DNA of 64,000 nucleotides from Luteibacter sp. Sphag1AF (GCF_014192715.1 NZ_JACHYH010000001.1:1240001-1304000), one strand, 5' to 3'. Numbered from the stretch's first letter, positions 8,447 to 17,930 are shown. The notes: generated by a model not told the origin, from the sequence alone. Numbers and translations: made by a program.

Positions 8447-8665
8447 ATGCCAGACACGATCGAGTTGCTTGAGGCCATCGGCCGCGATGCATCGCTACGC
8501 CACGCATCACCCGCCGCACTGAGCATCCTGCTGGACGAGGCCCACGCCTCGGGCACCCTTACCAGGGCCGTGGCTTCCGGCGACACTTCGGAACTGGCAC
8601 GGGAATTCAGGGCATCGGACACCTTTGTGCCACAGAGCATTCAAACGTTCTTCATCGAGTTCTGA
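8447..8665 (+). CDS. Borosin-type precursor peptide A
   Basis: This is a 72-residue peptide. The N-terminal two thirds (DTIELLEAIGRDASLRHAS, then helices through A-V-A-S-G-D-T-S-E-L) form a small helical domain like the binding domain of SonA-type split-borosin precursors, which also shows an 'LGQDAQL' start and a 'V-x-x-G-D-x-x-x-L' end. The C-terminal tail FVPQSIQTFFIEF (60-72) is hydrophobic and rich in beta-branched residues, which suits backbone N-methylation, so it is the likely core. The ribosome site is AGGAG with good spacing. The gene lies 84 bases after the methyltransferase. No protease or exporter is adjacent. Confidence 0.8.
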   Translation: MPDTIELLEAIGRDASLRHASPAALSILLDEAHASGTLTRAVASGDTSELAREFRASDTFVPQSIQTFFIEF

Positions 8666-8809
8666 TTTCAACGGCGAGTCGCAACACGCACTATCAAGAA
8701 CTGGCGTCGCTGGCCGTCACCCTGCTCTGCCGGGCTGATGGCCTTATTGCCAAAAGTTTTTCAGGCACGTCAGGCAATCGCATGACGATTACAGGAACAG
8801 GGGAAACAC

Positions 8810-9106
8810 ATGACAGACACGATTGATTTGCTGGAAGCCATCGGCCGTGACGCATCGCTGCGTCACGCATCTGTGGACGATCTGACCGCGGCACTCACCA
8901 ACGCACAGGCCTCCGAAGCACTCACCGCTGCCGTCGCTCACGGTGATCCGTCGCTGCTGTGCGCCGAGTTGGGTCACAAGCCGATGGTCGTTCCGCAGAT
9001 CTCGCAGTCTCCGGGTCACGAGGAAGAAGAGCGTCAGCCGGACGAAGAGAACGATTCGACTGAATCGCCGGCTCCCGACAAACTTGCTTCTTCGCGCGTC
9101 CACTAA
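8810..9106 (+). CDS. Borosin-type precursor peptide B with acidic tail
   Basis: This 98-residue paralogue aligns with precursor A without gaps for the first 66 residues (about 38 identical), including LLEAIGRDASLRHAS and a shared VPQ at 61-63. After VPQ it reads ISQSPGH and continues into a strongly acidic tail (about 70-83, mostly Glu and Asp) and a polar end. Precursor A stops nine residues after VPQ, so the two peptides differ sharply in the region expected to be modified. The ribosome site is AGGGGAA. The start codon and context match precursor A closely, pointing to a local gene duplication. Confidence 0.78.
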   Translation: MTDTIDLLEAIGRDASLRHASVDDLTAALTNAQASEALTAAVAHGDPSLLCAELGHKPMVVPQISQSPGHEEEERQPDEENDSTESPAPDKLASSRVH

Positions 9107-9117
9107 ACCGCACCCGC

Positions 9118-10893
9118 ATGCGCCGGCTGCCGGGCCGATTCAAAGCACTGTCCGCTCTGGCGGGCATGGCTCTGTGCGTGCTCGTGCAGACCGGTCATGC
9201 AACGACACCTGTGGTTGATGCGGCGGCCACGCTCAACGAAGCGGAAAGCATCCGCACCAAAGATCATCCACGCTTCGTGCGCCTGCTGGAACAGGTTCAG
9301 GCACACGCGGACGAACTCGCACCCAGCGTCCAGTGGCATCTTCGCTACCTGACCGCGTGGGAAGTGATGTTCAGTGGCGACTATCCGAAGTCGGAAACAC
9401 AGCTGCATGAAGTGATCGAGCGCTCGGGCGATCCCGTGCTCGTCGCCAAGGCATCGGCCCTGCTGCTTACCAACCTGGGTGCCAACCGCCGCTACGAGGA
9501 AGCGTACGCGCTGGCCAATCGCCTGACTTCCGGGTTGCCCGATGTAAAGGACCCCGTCGCCCGTTCCATGCTGCTGATGAACCTGTCGCAGATGCTGGAC
9601 CTGGCGGGCCAGACCGATTTGTCCATCCAGTACTCACACATGCTGGAGAACGCGCTTGCCCCCGGCGAAACACTTTGCCATCCGCATTCGCTCCAGGTGG
9701 CCGCGCTTTACAACGGCAGGCGACTGAACTCCAGCAGCGCGGAAATTCAGCGCGCCATTGATACCTGCGTCGCCGGCAACCAGCCGGTGCTGGCCAACAC
9801 GAACTGGCTGGTGCTGGACAGCCTGTATATCGCGGAAAAAAAGCCCGCCAAGGCCCTGGCATTGCTAGATCGCATCGCTCCGAGCATCCGCACCAACCAG
9901 TATTTCCCGCACCTTTTATCGCTGTACTTGCAGCGCGCGCAGAGCCTCGCGCAGCTGGGTGACGACGAAGGCGCACGGAAAGCAGCGCTTGAAGTGGTAA
10001 GCATGAGTAGCGCTGTCGAGATCAGCGAATGGCTGAAAGAAGCGTACGAAGTGCTGTACGGCATCGAGAAGCGACGTGGTAACGCGGACGCCGCGCTGGC
10101 GTACTACGAAAAATATCTTGCCCAGGACAAGGGCTATCTCAACGACGTGAGCGCACGCGCGCTCGCGTACGAAGTGGCACAGCAACACATGCTGGTGCAG
10201 AAGTTCGAGACCGAGCGACTCAACAAGCAGAACAACATCCTGCGACTGCAACAGGCACTGGACACCAAGGCTGTGGAAACAAGCCGGCTGTACATTGCGC
10301 TGCTGCTGGTGATCCTCGCGTCCATCGTCGTACTGCTGTTCCGCCTGAAGCGCTCGCAGATGCGCTTCAGGGAACTGTCGTGCCGCGACGGGCTCACGGG
10401 CATCCACAACCACCAGCACTTCATGAGTGAAGCCGAACGCCTGCTGCGCGCGAAGGAAAAGAAGGGCGGCATGGCCTGCCTCGTTTCTATCGACCTGGAC
10501 CATTTCAAGCAGGTGAACGACACCTACGGACATGCGGTAGGCGATGCCGTGCTGCGACGTACCGTGTCGGCCTGCCAGACCCATCTGCGCAGTACCGACC
10601 TGTTCGGACGTCTCGGCGGTGAAGAGTTCGGCATCCTGCTTATTGGTTGCTCACGCGAGGAAGGCGTGGCCATTGCCGACCGCATCCGCATGGCCATCGC
10701 AGCCACGCCTGTGGAGGAAGACGGTCATGTGGTGTCGTTCTCGGCCAGCGTGGGCCTGGCCTGCACAGGCGCTTCCGGTTACCAGTTGCAGAAGCTTTGC
10801 CGCGACGCCGATGCGGCGCTTTATCGCGCCAAGCGCACGGGCCGCAATCGCGTGATCGCCGACAACGATACCAACCGGTTGATTGTGGCCTGA
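9118..10893 (+). CDS. Membrane TPR-GGDEF diguanylate cyclase
   Basis: This 591-residue protein has a signal peptide ending near GHA (about 28), a periplasmic alpha-helical TPR-like region (about 30-370), a transmembrane helix (about 388-408, LYIALLLVILASIVVLLF) and a C-terminal GGDEF domain. The active-site motif is GGEEF, with RSTD ten residues before it at the spacing of the product-inhibition I-site (RxxD). It should make cyclic di-GMP in the cytoplasm in response to a periplasmic signal. It starts 11 bases after precursor B on the same strand and may be read through from the borosin locus. The ATG at 9118 lacks a clear ribosome site but gives a complete signal peptide. Confidence 0.9.
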   Translation: MRRLPGRFKALSALAGMALCVLVQTGHATTPVVDAAATLNEAESIRTKDHPRFVRLLEQVQAHADELAPSVQWHLRYLTAWEVMFSGDYPKSETQLHEVIERSGDPVLVAKASALLLTNLGANRRYEEAYALANRLTSGLPDVKDPVARSMLLMNLSQMLDLAGQTDLSIQYSHMLENALAPGETLCHPHSLQVAALYNGRRLNSSSAEIQRAIDTCVAGNQPVLANTNWLVLDSLYIAEKKPAKALALLDRIAPSIRTNQYFPHLLSLYLQRAQSLAQLGDDEGARKAALEVVSMSSAVEISEWLKEAYEVLYGIEKRRGNADAALAYYEKYLAQDKGYLNDVSARALAYEVAQQHMLVQKFETERLNKQNNILRLQQALDTKAVETSRLYIALLLVILASIVVLLFRLKRSQMRFRELSCRDGLTGIHNHQHFMSEAERLLRAKEKKGGMACLVSIDLDHFKQVNDTYGHAVGDAVLRRTVSACQTHLRSTDLFGRLGGEEFGILLIGCSREEGVAIADRIRMAIAATPVEEDGHVVSFSASVGLACTGASGYQLQKLCRDADAALYRAKRTGRNRVIADNDTNRLIVA

Positions 10894-10903
10894 CGCCACG
10901 CGG

Positions 10904-11689
10904 TCATTTGCCAGTGCGTGTGACGGCCTGACGACGCACGCGGCGTTCGTCGCGCACCACGAACCACGCTCCTGCGAGCGTCATCAGCGCCAGCACGAAC
11001 CAGGTGATGGCGTACTGCAGATGATTGTCCGGGAATGAGATCACCGTGAGACCACCCACCGGGGACTTCGCCGGATCGGCATGCCCATCGGCCTCGGCGT
11101 CGATGAAGTACGGCGCCACGTTGCCAAGATGACGCGATGCGGCGATGGCCTGCACGTCGCGGGACACCCAGCGATCCTGCGCAGGATCGTTCTTCTGCAG
11201 CATCGCGCCATGCGGTTCGCTGATGCGCAGCAGTCCCGTGATGGTCACCTCGCCCGTGGGGCCAGCCGCACAACCACCCTTCACGCCGCACCAGTCGCTG
11301 GTGACGAAGCCACGGTTGATAAGCACGGTCTGCCCGTTGGCGGTGGTCAGCGGCGTGAGCACCCACGAGCCGCTGCCAAGCTCGGTGCTTGCCCGCACGC
11401 GAGCTTGCTGATCGTTATGGAGGGTGCCGGTAATGCGGACGTGGCGGTATTCGTCGCTGGCCGCCGTGATGGACGGCCAGCGGTCGGGGCCGGGTGCCTC
11501 GACCGCCGTGTCATGTACCCGCTGATTCACGCGGGCAATGAGATCGTGCTTCCAGCCCAGGCGGTAAATCTGCCACGCGCCAAGAGCGATGAAGCCTGCA
11601 AAGAGCAGTGTGCCGACGAGGCCAAGAAGGGTTAGCGCCATGGGACCGCGCGGCCCGCGTTGAACCTCGTCGTTCACAGCCTGACTCAA
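10904..11689 (-). CDS. SURF1-family oxidase assembly protein
   Basis: This 261-residue membrane protein has two helices, one near the N-terminus (LTLLGLVGTLLFAGFIALGAWQ) and one near the C-terminus (YAITWFVLALMTLAGAWFVV). Between them is the SURF1 periplasmic domain, with 'W-Y-R', 'GSWVLTPL' and 'VLINRGFV' blocks. SURF1 proteins help insert haem into haem-copper oxidases; here the partner is the bo3-type enzyme just upstream. The TTG start at 11689 overlaps the cyoD stop as TTGA. An ATG at 11641 just before the first helix is a possible alternative. Neither has a strong ribosome site. Confidence 0.88.
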   Translation of the reverse strand: MSQAVNDEVQRGPRGPMALTLLGLVGTLLFAGFIALGAWQIYRLGWKHDLIARVNQRVHDTAVEAPGPDRWPSITAASDEYRHVRITGTLHNDQQARVRASTELGSGSWVLTPLTTANGQTVLINRGFVTSDWCGVKGGCAAGPTGEVTITGLLRISEPHGAMLQKNDPAQDRWVSRDVQAIAASRHLGNVAPYFIDAEADGHADPAKSPVGGLTVISFPDNHLQYAITWFVLALMTLAGAWFVVRDERRVRRQAVTRTGK

Positions 11690-12099
11690 GGCATGTTTTT
11701 CATGGCCGCGGCATCGTCGTGCATCATGCCGGGCATCATGTTGTCGTTGAGGTGGTACATGACCCAGATGGAACCGGTCAGCGTGATTACCACCAGTACC
11801 AGCGTGAAGATCAGAGCCAGCATGTTCCAGCCGCCTTCCGAGCGCGCGTTCATGTGCAGGAAGTAGATCATGTGCACCACGATCTGCACGGCGGCAAGGC
11901 CGAGCACCACCGAAGCGGTGGTCGCGCTGCTGGTGAAGACATGGCCCATTACCACCCAGAACGGGATGGCGGTGAGGATCACGGCGAGCACGAAGCCCGT
12001 CATGTAACCCTTCATCGTGCTCGGGCTGTGGCCGCTGTCGTGATCGTGGCCGTGATCATCATGGCCGTGACCGTGCGTTGTGTCGGTGTGGGTGCTCAC
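11686..12099 (-). CDS. cyoD: Cytochrome bo3 ubiquinol oxidase subunit IV
   Basis: This 137-residue subunit has three membrane helices ([62 protein letters not shown]). The preferred start is GTG at 12099, giving [12 protein letters not shown], because it overlaps the cyoC stop as GTGA; a longer reading would run into cyoC. The N-terminus is unusually rich in histidine and aspartate ([13 protein letters not shown]), and the C-terminal tail has several methionines and histidines (MMPGMMHDD). Both tails could bind metal, perhaps copper, which is inference. CyoD is an assembly and stability subunit. Confidence 0.9.
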   Translation of the reverse strand: MSTHTDTTHGHGHDDHGHDHDSGHSPSTMKGYMTGFVLAVILTAIPFWVVMGHVFTSSATTASVVLGLAAVQIVVHMIYFLHMNARSEGGWNMLALIFTLVLVVITLTGSIWVMYHLNDNMMPGMMHDDAAAMKNMP

Positions 12100-12734
12100 T
12101 TCAGCACTCCCATCAGGTAAACGAAGCTGAAGACGCCGACCCAGACCACGTCCAGGAAGTGCCAGAACATCGACAGGCACATCAGGCGGCGACGGTTTTC
12201 ATGGATGAGGCCCTTCTTGCCGACCTGCACCATCAACGTGATCAGCCAGATGATGCCGAACGTGACGTGCAGACCGTGCGTGCCCACCAGGGTGAAGAAC
12301 GACGACAGGAATGCGCTGCGACCCGGGCCCGCGCCCTCATGGATGAGGTGCGAGAACTCCCAGAGCTCGATGCCGAGGAACGCGGCACCGAACAGGCCGG
12401 TGATGGCCAGCCACAACAGCGTCTGGCTCTTGCGGTTGCGCTGCATCTCCAGCACGGCGAAGCCATACGTGATCGAGGACAGCAGCAGCATCGCCGTATT
12501 CACGGCAACCAGCGGCAGCTCGAACAGGTCGGCACCCGAAGGGCCGCCCGCATAGCTGCGACCCAGCACGCCGTATACGGCGAACAGGGTGGCGAAGATG
12601 AGGCAGTCGCTCATCAGGTAGAGCCAGAAGCCGAGGAGCGTCCCGTTTTCCGGGTGATGATCCTCGGTCATCCAGAACTGGAGCTTTTCCGGATTGGCCG
12701 CGGCGTTCGCGGCGATTGCGTGTGTATCAGACAT
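12096..12734 (-). CDS. cyoC: Cytochrome bo3 ubiquinol oxidase subunit III
   Basis: This 212-residue protein has five membrane helices and the family blocks '[19 protein letters not shown]', '[29 protein letters not shown]' and '[20 protein letters not shown]'. It is subunit III of the haem-copper quinol oxidase. Its ATG overlaps the 3' end of cyoB by 8 bases, and its own end overlaps cyoD by 4 bases, so the operon is tightly coupled. Confidence 0.95.
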   Translation of the reverse strand: MSDTHAIAANAAANPEKLQFWMTEDHHPENGTLLGFWLYLMSDCLIFATLFAVYGVLGRSYAGGPSGADLFELPLVAVNTAMLLLSSITYGFAVLEMQRNRKSQTLLWLAITGLFGAAFLGIELWEFSHLIHEGAGPGRSAFLSSFFTLVGTHGLHVTFGIIWLITLMVQVGKKGLIHENRRRLMCLSMFWHFLDVVWVGVFSFVYLMGVLK

Positions 12735-14721
12735 GGGCGGCCAACAGCTCCGTACGCGCTGCCTCCTCGCGGGCGACTTCGTCCGCCGGGATGTAGTAGT
12801 CGCGCTTGTAATTGAACGTATGCACGATCGCGGTCACCACCAGGCTGACGAAAGCGAGGATGGCGAGCGGCCACATGTGCCAGATCAGGGCAAAACCGAT
12901 AACCAGGCTGATACCCGACAGGACGATACCGGCCCAGGTGTTCTTCGGCATGTGGATGGGCAGATAGCCTTCCAGACGACGCTCGTGACCGCGCTGCTTC
13001 ATCTGATACCACGCGTCGCCGTCGTGGATGATCGGAGTGAAGGCGAAGTTGTACGGCGGCGGCGGCGAGGACGTCGACCACTCAAGCGTACGGCCATTCC
13101 ACGGATCGCCGGTGTAATCGCGAAGCTGCTCGCGACGACGGTAGCTGACGACCAGCTGGATCAGGAAGCACGCAATGCCGATGGCAATGAGGAACGCACC
13201 GAAGGCAGCGATCTCGAACCAGATCTGCAACGAGGGGTCTTCAAAGTGGCTCATGCGACGGGTCACGCCCATGAAGCCCAGCACGTACAGCGGCATGAAC
13301 GCGAAGTAGAAGCCGATCAGCCAGAACCAGAACGAGCACTTGCCCCAGAACGGATCGAGCTTGTAACCGAACGCCTTCGGGAACCAGTAGGTGATGCCGG
13401 CCATCAGGCCGAACAGCACGCCACCGATGATCACGTTATGGAAATGCGCAATCAGGAACAGGCTGTTGTGCAGCACGAAGTCGGCGGGCGGAATCGCCAG
13501 CATCACGCCGGTCATGCCGCCGATGACGAAGGTGACCATGAAGCCCACGGTCCACAGCATCGGCACGTCGAACGTGATGCGACCGCGGTACATCGTGAAC
13601 AGCCAGTTGAAGATCTTCGCACCCGTCGGGATCGAGATGATCATCGTGGTGATGCCGAAGAACGAGTTCACGCTGGCACCGGAGCCCATCGTGAAGAAGT
13701 GATGCAGCCACACCAGGTACGACAACACGGTGATCACGACGGTGGCGTAAACCATCGAGGCGTAACCGAACAGGCGCTTCTGGCTGAAGGTGGACACCAC
13801 TTCGGAGAACACGCCGAACACTGGCAGCACCAGGATATAGACCTCCGGATGGCCCCAGATCCAGATCAGGTTCACGTACATCATCGCGTTGCCGCCAAAC
13901 TCCGTCGTGAAGAAGTTGGTGCCCACATAGCGGTCAAGCGCCAGCAGCACGAGCACGGCCGTCAGCACCGGGAAGGCGGCAACGATCAGCACGTTGGTGC
14001 ACAGCGCGGTCCAGGTGAAGACCGGCATCTTCATCAGCGACATGCCCGGCGCGCGCATCTTCACGATGGTTGCGATCAGGTTGATGCCGGAGAGCGTTGT
14101 TCCCACGCCCGCTATCTGTAGCGACCATATGTAGTAGTCGACACCGACGTCGGGACTTTGCGCGATACCGGACAAGGGCGGATACGCCAGCCAGCCCGTG
14201 CGCGCGAACTCACCCACGAACAACGACATCATGACCAGAGCCGCACCGGCGGTGGTCATCCAGAAGCTGAAGTTGTTGAGGAAGGGGAACGCGACGTCGC
14301 GCGCGCCGATCTGCAGCGGCACCACGAAGTTCATGAGGCCGGTGACCAGCGGCATGGCCACGAAGAAGATCATGATCACGCCATGCGCCGTGAACACCTG
14401 GTCGTAGTGGTGCGGCGGGAGGTAACCCACCGAATCACCGAACGAGATGGCCTGCTGGATACGCATCATGATGGCATCGGAGAAGCCGCGAAGCAGCATC
14501 ACGATACCCAGCACCATGTACATGATGCCGATCTTCTTGTGGTCGATGCTGGTGAACCACTCGTTCCACAGGTAGCCCCACGCACGCTTGTACGTCAGGA
14601 AACCGAGAAGAGCAGCGCCACCCAGTGCGACGGCACAGAAGGTCACGAGGAGAATCGGCTCGTGGAACGGAATCGCCTCCCAGGTGAGGCGGCCGAATAG
14701 CAGCTTGGTTAGATCTGGCAT
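12727..14721 (-). CDS. cyoB: Cytochrome bo3 ubiquinol oxidase subunit I
   Basis: This 664-residue catalytic subunit is the same size as E. coli CyoB. It binds the low-spin haem and the haem-copper oxygen-reducing centre and pumps protons. The [10 protein letters not shown] block carries the copper-ligand His and its cross-linked Tyr; 'WLHHFFTMG' gives the two other copper-ligand histidines and '[11 protein letters not shown]' the haem ligands. The start is taken as the ATG at 14721 ([22 protein letters not shown]). Another ATG two codons upstream (14727) is equally possible. The gene follows cyoA by 40 bases. Confidence 0.96.
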   Translation of the reverse strand: MPDLTKLLFGRLTWEAIPFHEPILLVTFCAVALGGAALLGFLTYKRAWGYLWNEWFTSIDHKKIGIMYMVLGIVMLLRGFSDAIMMRIQQAISFGDSVGYLPPHHYDQVFTAHGVIMIFFVAMPLVTGLMNFVVPLQIGARDVAFPFLNNFSFWMTTAGAALVMMSLFVGEFARTGWLAYPPLSGIAQSPDVGVDYYIWSLQIAGVGTTLSGINLIATIVKMRAPGMSLMKMPVFTWTALCTNVLIVAAFPVLTAVLVLLALDRYVGTNFFTTEFGGNAMMYVNLIWIWGHPEVYILVLPVFGVFSEVVSTFSQKRLFGYASMVYATVVITVLSYLVWLHHFFTMGSGASVNSFFGITTMIISIPTGAKIFNWLFTMYRGRITFDVPMLWTVGFMVTFVIGGMTGVMLAIPPADFVLHNSLFLIAHFHNVIIGGVLFGLMAGITYWFPKAFGYKLDPFWGKCSFWFWLIGFYFAFMPLYVLGFMGVTRRMSHFEDPSLQIWFEIAAFGAFLIAIGIACFLIQLVVSYRRREQLRDYTGDPWNGRTLEWSTSSPPPPYNFAFTPIIHDGDAWYQMKQRGHERRLEGYLPIHMPKNTWAGIVLSGISLVIGFALIWHMWPLAILAFVSLVVTAIVHTFNYKRDYYIPADEVAREEAARTELLAAHV

Positions 14722-14761
14722 GGTCATGACCGGTAATACGAAGGTGTTGTCCGGGGGGCCG

Positions 14762-15829
14762 TCACAGAGGACGGCCAGCCGGCGAAACGGGGGAGCCGGT
14801 GATGTCCCGGCCAACGCACAGGGCGCCGACGTAAGACTTGACCGGTGCGTCGACCAGACCGAGGCGGTTGCGCGTGGCGCTGTCCAGCGAGGTGACGTTG
14901 TACGCACCCACGATGCCGGCACCGCCCTGGGCGTCCATGGCCATCATGTCGCTGACGCACATGCGGTTCGCTTCCACACAGCGGTTGACGATGGCCTTGT
15001 ACAGGCCGTCGGACACGCTGCCGTAGCGGTGCACGGGGTCTTTCTCGCTCGGCTGTTCCAGCTTCAGGTAGCTGTCGCGGTCCAGGGCGTCGGGGCTGGC
15101 CTTGGCTTGGGCCACCCACTTGTCGAAGTCGCCCTCGCTGACACCCAGGAACTTGAAGCGCATGCCCGAGAAGCCCGCACCGCTGTAGTTGGCCGAGAAG
15201 CCTTCATACGAACCGGGCTTGTTCATCACGGCGTGCAGCTGGGTCTCCATGCCCGGCATGGCGTAGATCTGGCCAGCCAGCGACGGCACGAAGAACGAGT
15301 TCATGACCGTGGAAGCGGTGATCTTGAACTGGATCGGGCGATCGACCGGGGCAGCCACTTCGTTGACCGTGGCAATACCCTGTTCCGGATAGAGGAACAG
15401 CCACTTCCAGTCCAGCGCGACCACTTCGATCACCAGTGGCTTCACATCGGCAGGAATCTCACGACCCTCCGAGATGCGGTCCAGCGGGCGGAACGGGTCG
15501 AGCTTATGGGTGCTGACCCACGTCACCGCGCCCAGCGCGATGATGATGATCAGGGGAGCCGACCAGATCAGCAGTTCCAGCACCGTGGAGTGGTGCCATT
15601 CCGGATCGTACTCAGCGTCCTTGTTGGAGGCCCGGTATTTCCAGGCAAACAACAGGGTGAGGAAAATCACCGGAACGATGATGATGAGCATCAACACCGT
15701 GGAAATAATGATCAGGTTGCGTTGCTGTACCGCCACGTCGCCTGCCGGGGAGAGCAGGACGGCGTTGCAGCCCGAGAGAAGGAGGGCAACGAACGGGATC
15801 AGTAGTCCGCGCAGAGTCTTAATGGACAT
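14762..15829 (-). CDS. cyoA: Cytochrome bo3 ubiquinol oxidase subunit II
   Basis: This 355-residue lipoprotein has a signal sequence ending in lipobox LLSGC (Cys about 21), two membrane helices (about 38-60 and 85-108) and a periplasmic cupredoxin-like domain ('[25 protein letters not shown]'). As in quinol oxidases, the CuA cysteine ligands of cytochrome c oxidase subunit II are absent. It is the first gene of cyoABCD-surf1. The ATG at 15829 is chosen because it gives a proper lipoprotein signal; reading further upstream gives an unlikely extension. Confidence 0.94.
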   Translation of the reverse strand: MSIKTLRGLLIPFVALLLSGCNAVLLSPAGDVAVQQRNLIIISTVLMLIIIVPVIFLTLLFAWKYRASNKDAEYDPEWHHSTVLELLIWSAPLIIIIALGAVTWVSTHKLDPFRPLDRISEGREIPADVKPLVIEVVALDWKWLFLYPEQGIATVNEVAAPVDRPIQFKITASTVMNSFFVPSLAGQIYAMPGMETQLHAVMNKPGSYEGFSANYSGAGFSGMRFKFLGVSEGDFDKWVAQAKASPDALDRDSYLKLEQPSEKDPVHRYGSVSDGLYKAIVNRCVEANRMCVSDMMAMDAQGGAGIVGAYNVTSLDSATRNRLGLVDAPVKSYVGALCVGRDITGSPVSPAGRPL

Positions 15830-16010
15830 TGCCTGACGACATAACCGTGGGAAGAGGGGAAAAGTACGCCTATAGCCCAGTTTCGAGAATAGGACATTTT
15901 GTCTCATCGCTTTGTGATGGCGTTTTGTGGCAGGGACCTTGTAGCAATTTTGACGTCTATGGTGCGATGCTGGGGTCACTGGATGCTCACACCCAAAATC
16001 GGGGTTACCG
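15830..16010. promoter_or_regulatory. Divergent promoter region between cyoA and an MFS gene
   Basis: This 181-base intergenic stretch must drive the cyo operon leftward and the transporter rightward. It is more AT-rich than its surroundings. An 11-base inverted repeat GACA-TTT-TGTC lies at 15893-15903. I see no FNR/ANR-type TTGAT-N4-ATCAA site and no unambiguous -35/-10 pair. Confidence 0.4.
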
Positions 16011-17345
16011 ATGACGACCATTGCACATGCTGGTACCGGGGGTTCCGCAGGAGCGGAACGTGATGTTCGCAACCTCCACGCCGCTCACGCGGCGGTGGCT
16101 CCCGGCGAGATTGCCGTAGGCGTCGTCATTGGACGAGCCTCTGAATACTTTGACTTTTTTGTTTACGGCATCGCTTCGGTGCTGGTGTTTCCGGCGGTGT
16201 TTTTTCCGTTTCTGAGCCCGCTGGACGGCACGCTGCTCTCCTTCACCATCTTCTCCTTCGCGTTCATCGCCCGGCCGTTCGGCACCATGCTGTTCATGGC
16301 CATCCAGCGCCGCTGGAGCCGGGGCACCAAGCTGACCGGCGCCCTGTTCCTGCTGGGCACCGCCACGGTCGGCATCGCCTTCCTGCCGGGATACGCCACG
16401 GCAGGCTCCAAGGTCATCGTGATCCTGTCGGTGCTGCGCTTCCTTCAGGGCATTGCTTTTGGCGGCTCATGGGACGGCCTGCCGTCGCTGCTTGCCCTGA
16501 ACGCGCCCAAGAACAAGCGCGGCTGGTACGCCATGATAGGCCAGCTCGGCGCCCCCATCGGCTTCTTCATTGCCAGCGCCCTGTTCCTTTATCTGTGGCT
16601 GCAGCTGTCTCGCGAGGACTTCCTCGGCTGGGGCTGGCGTTATCCGTTCTTCGTGGCCTTCGCCATCAACGTGGTGGCGCTGTTCGCCCGCCTGCGCCTG
16701 GTGGTAACCGAGGAATACACCCAGCTTCTGGAAGAACGTCAGCTGGAGCCCATCGGCTTTGGCGAAATGGTGCGCTCGCAGGGCTACAACCTGTTCATTG
16801 GCGCTTTCGCGGCCCTGGCCAGCTACGCGCTGTTCCATCTGGTCACGATCTTCCCGCTGTCGTGGATTGCGCTGCACTCGGCCCAGTCCATCCCGGCCGT
16901 GCTGACGGTCCAGATGATCGGTGCGGTGGTCGGAATCATCGCCACGGTGGCGTCGGGCCGCATCGCCGACCGCATCGGCCGTCGCAACACGCTGGGCACG
17001 CTGGCCATCCTCATCGGCCTGTTTGCGCTGATTACGCCATGGCTGCTGGACGGGGGCCGGATTGCGCAGGACGCCTTCATCATCGTGGGCTTCGCGCTTC
17101 TGGGCCTGTCGTACGGCCAGGCCGCCGGTACCGTGACCGCCAACTTCGCCCGCCGCTTCCGCTATACGGGCGCCGCGCTGACCTCCGACTTCGCCTGGCT
17201 GATCGGCGCGGCATTCGCCCCGCTGGTGGCCCTGAGCCTGTCGTCCCGCTTCGGCCTGGCAGCCGTCAGCGTGTACCTGCTCTCCGGCGCAGCCTGCACG
17301 CTGCTGGCCCTGCGCATCAACAGGGCGATCGAAGCGCAGAACTGA
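16011..17345 (+). CDS. MFS transporter, metabolite:proton symporter (MHS)-like
   Basis: This 444-residue protein has about 12 membrane helices. The opening 'GVVIGRASEYFDFFVYGIASVLVFPAVFFP' and the motif 'GRIADRIGRRNTLG' between helices place it in the MHS branch of the MFS (relatives of ProP and citrate or shikimate permeases). The substrate cannot be read from sequence. It is divergent from cyoABCD and shares its promoter region, which hints at joint control. A strong terminator follows. Confidence 0.85.
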   Translation: MTTIAHAGTGGSAGAERDVRNLHAAHAAVAPGEIAVGVVIGRASEYFDFFVYGIASVLVFPAVFFPFLSPLDGTLLSFTIFSFAFIARPFGTMLFMAIQRRWSRGTKLTGALFLLGTATVGIAFLPGYATAGSKVIVILSVLRFLQGIAFGGSWDGLPSLLALNAPKNKRGWYAMIGQLGAPIGFFIASALFLYLWLQLSREDFLGWGWRYPFFVAFAINVVALFARLRLVVTEEYTQLLEERQLEPIGFGEMVRSQGYNLFIGAFAALASYALFHLVTIFPLSWIALHSAQSIPAVLTVQMIGAVVGIIATVASGRIADRIGRRNTLGTLAILIGLFALITPWLLDGGRIAQDAFIIVGFALLGLSYGQAAGTVTANFARRFRYTGAALTSDFAWLIGAAFAPLVALSLSSRFGLAAVSVYLLSGAACTLLALRINRAIEAQN

Positions 17346-17365
17346 CCCGATGGGTCATCCTTGAG

Positions 17366-17390
17366 AAAGGGGCCGCAAGGCCCCTTTCTT
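17366..17390 (+). terminator. Intrinsic terminator after MFS gene
   Basis: Perfect 9-bp arms AAAGGGGCC (17366-17374) and GGCCCCTTT (17379-17387) enclose a GCAA tetraloop, followed by CTTTG. It can act in either direction and serves both the MFS gene and the small gene that ends at 17428. Confidence 0.85.
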
Positions 17391-17427
17391 TGTGGGAGGA
17401 AGCTGCTCCCGGCTAATCTCCTTTGGG

Positions 17428-17817
17428 TCAGCAAGGGCCGTTGCGCCCCGCAACATAAGCATCGACGTCCCGCGCGCTGTAGCCAAGCAACCGCCCTGTC
17501 AGACCGAAGAACGCATCCGCTCCCAGCCATTTCAGCATGCGCCCGTCGGTGGACTTGTCGATGGCCAACATCTGCAACACGGCGATTCGCCAGGTTTCGT
17601 CGGGCAATGAGAAATAATGGTGTTCGACGCCCCACGCCGGACAAATATGCCACCGGTGCACGAACGTGCCGGCGCGCACATGTGCAAAGAAGACGTCGCC
17701 TTCTCTGCCGTCCATCGGACAATCTTTCTCATAGCCGAACATGGCAGCGGGCTTCTTACCCGCCAACATCAGCGAAAGCTCTCGCCCGGCGTGGGGGCTG
17801 ATCTTTCCTTCGGTCAT
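17428..17817 (-). CDS. Hypothetical protein, 129 residues
   Basis: I do not recognise a family. The product is soluble, with no signal peptide or membrane segment. It has clustered aromatic and His/Cys residues in the middle (HRWHICPAWGVEHHYFSL) and a helical C-terminal half. The ATG at 17817 has AGGCG upstream. Codon use and composition resemble the neighbours. It stands alone on the minus strand, with a 9-bp inverted repeat 63-113 bases upstream of the start that might be its operator. Confidence 0.6.
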   Translation of the reverse strand: MTEGKISPHAGRELSLMLAGKKPAAMFGYEKDCPMDGREGDVFFAHVRAGTFVHRWHICPAWGVEHHYFSLPDETWRIAVLQMLAIDKSTDGRMLKWLGADAFFGLTGRLLGYSARDVDAYVAGRNGPC

Positions 17818-17879
17818 TCCGCGCCTATGCCGGTCAGCGCCAACGTTGCGAACGCAAACCTGATTCCTGTCAGTCCGTG

Positions 17880-17930
17880 CATGAGGCCTTCCATTCCATG
17901 GGGAGGCGCAATCATGAATCGGGCCTCATG
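17880..17930. repeat. Widely spaced inverted repeat
   Basis: CATGAGGCC (17880-17888) and GGCCTCATG (17922-17930) are exact complements separated by 33 bases. They lie in the otherwise empty 255-base stretch between two minus-strand genes. It may be an operator pair or a long-range RNA stem. Nothing else recognisable is in 17818-18072. Confidence 0.35.
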
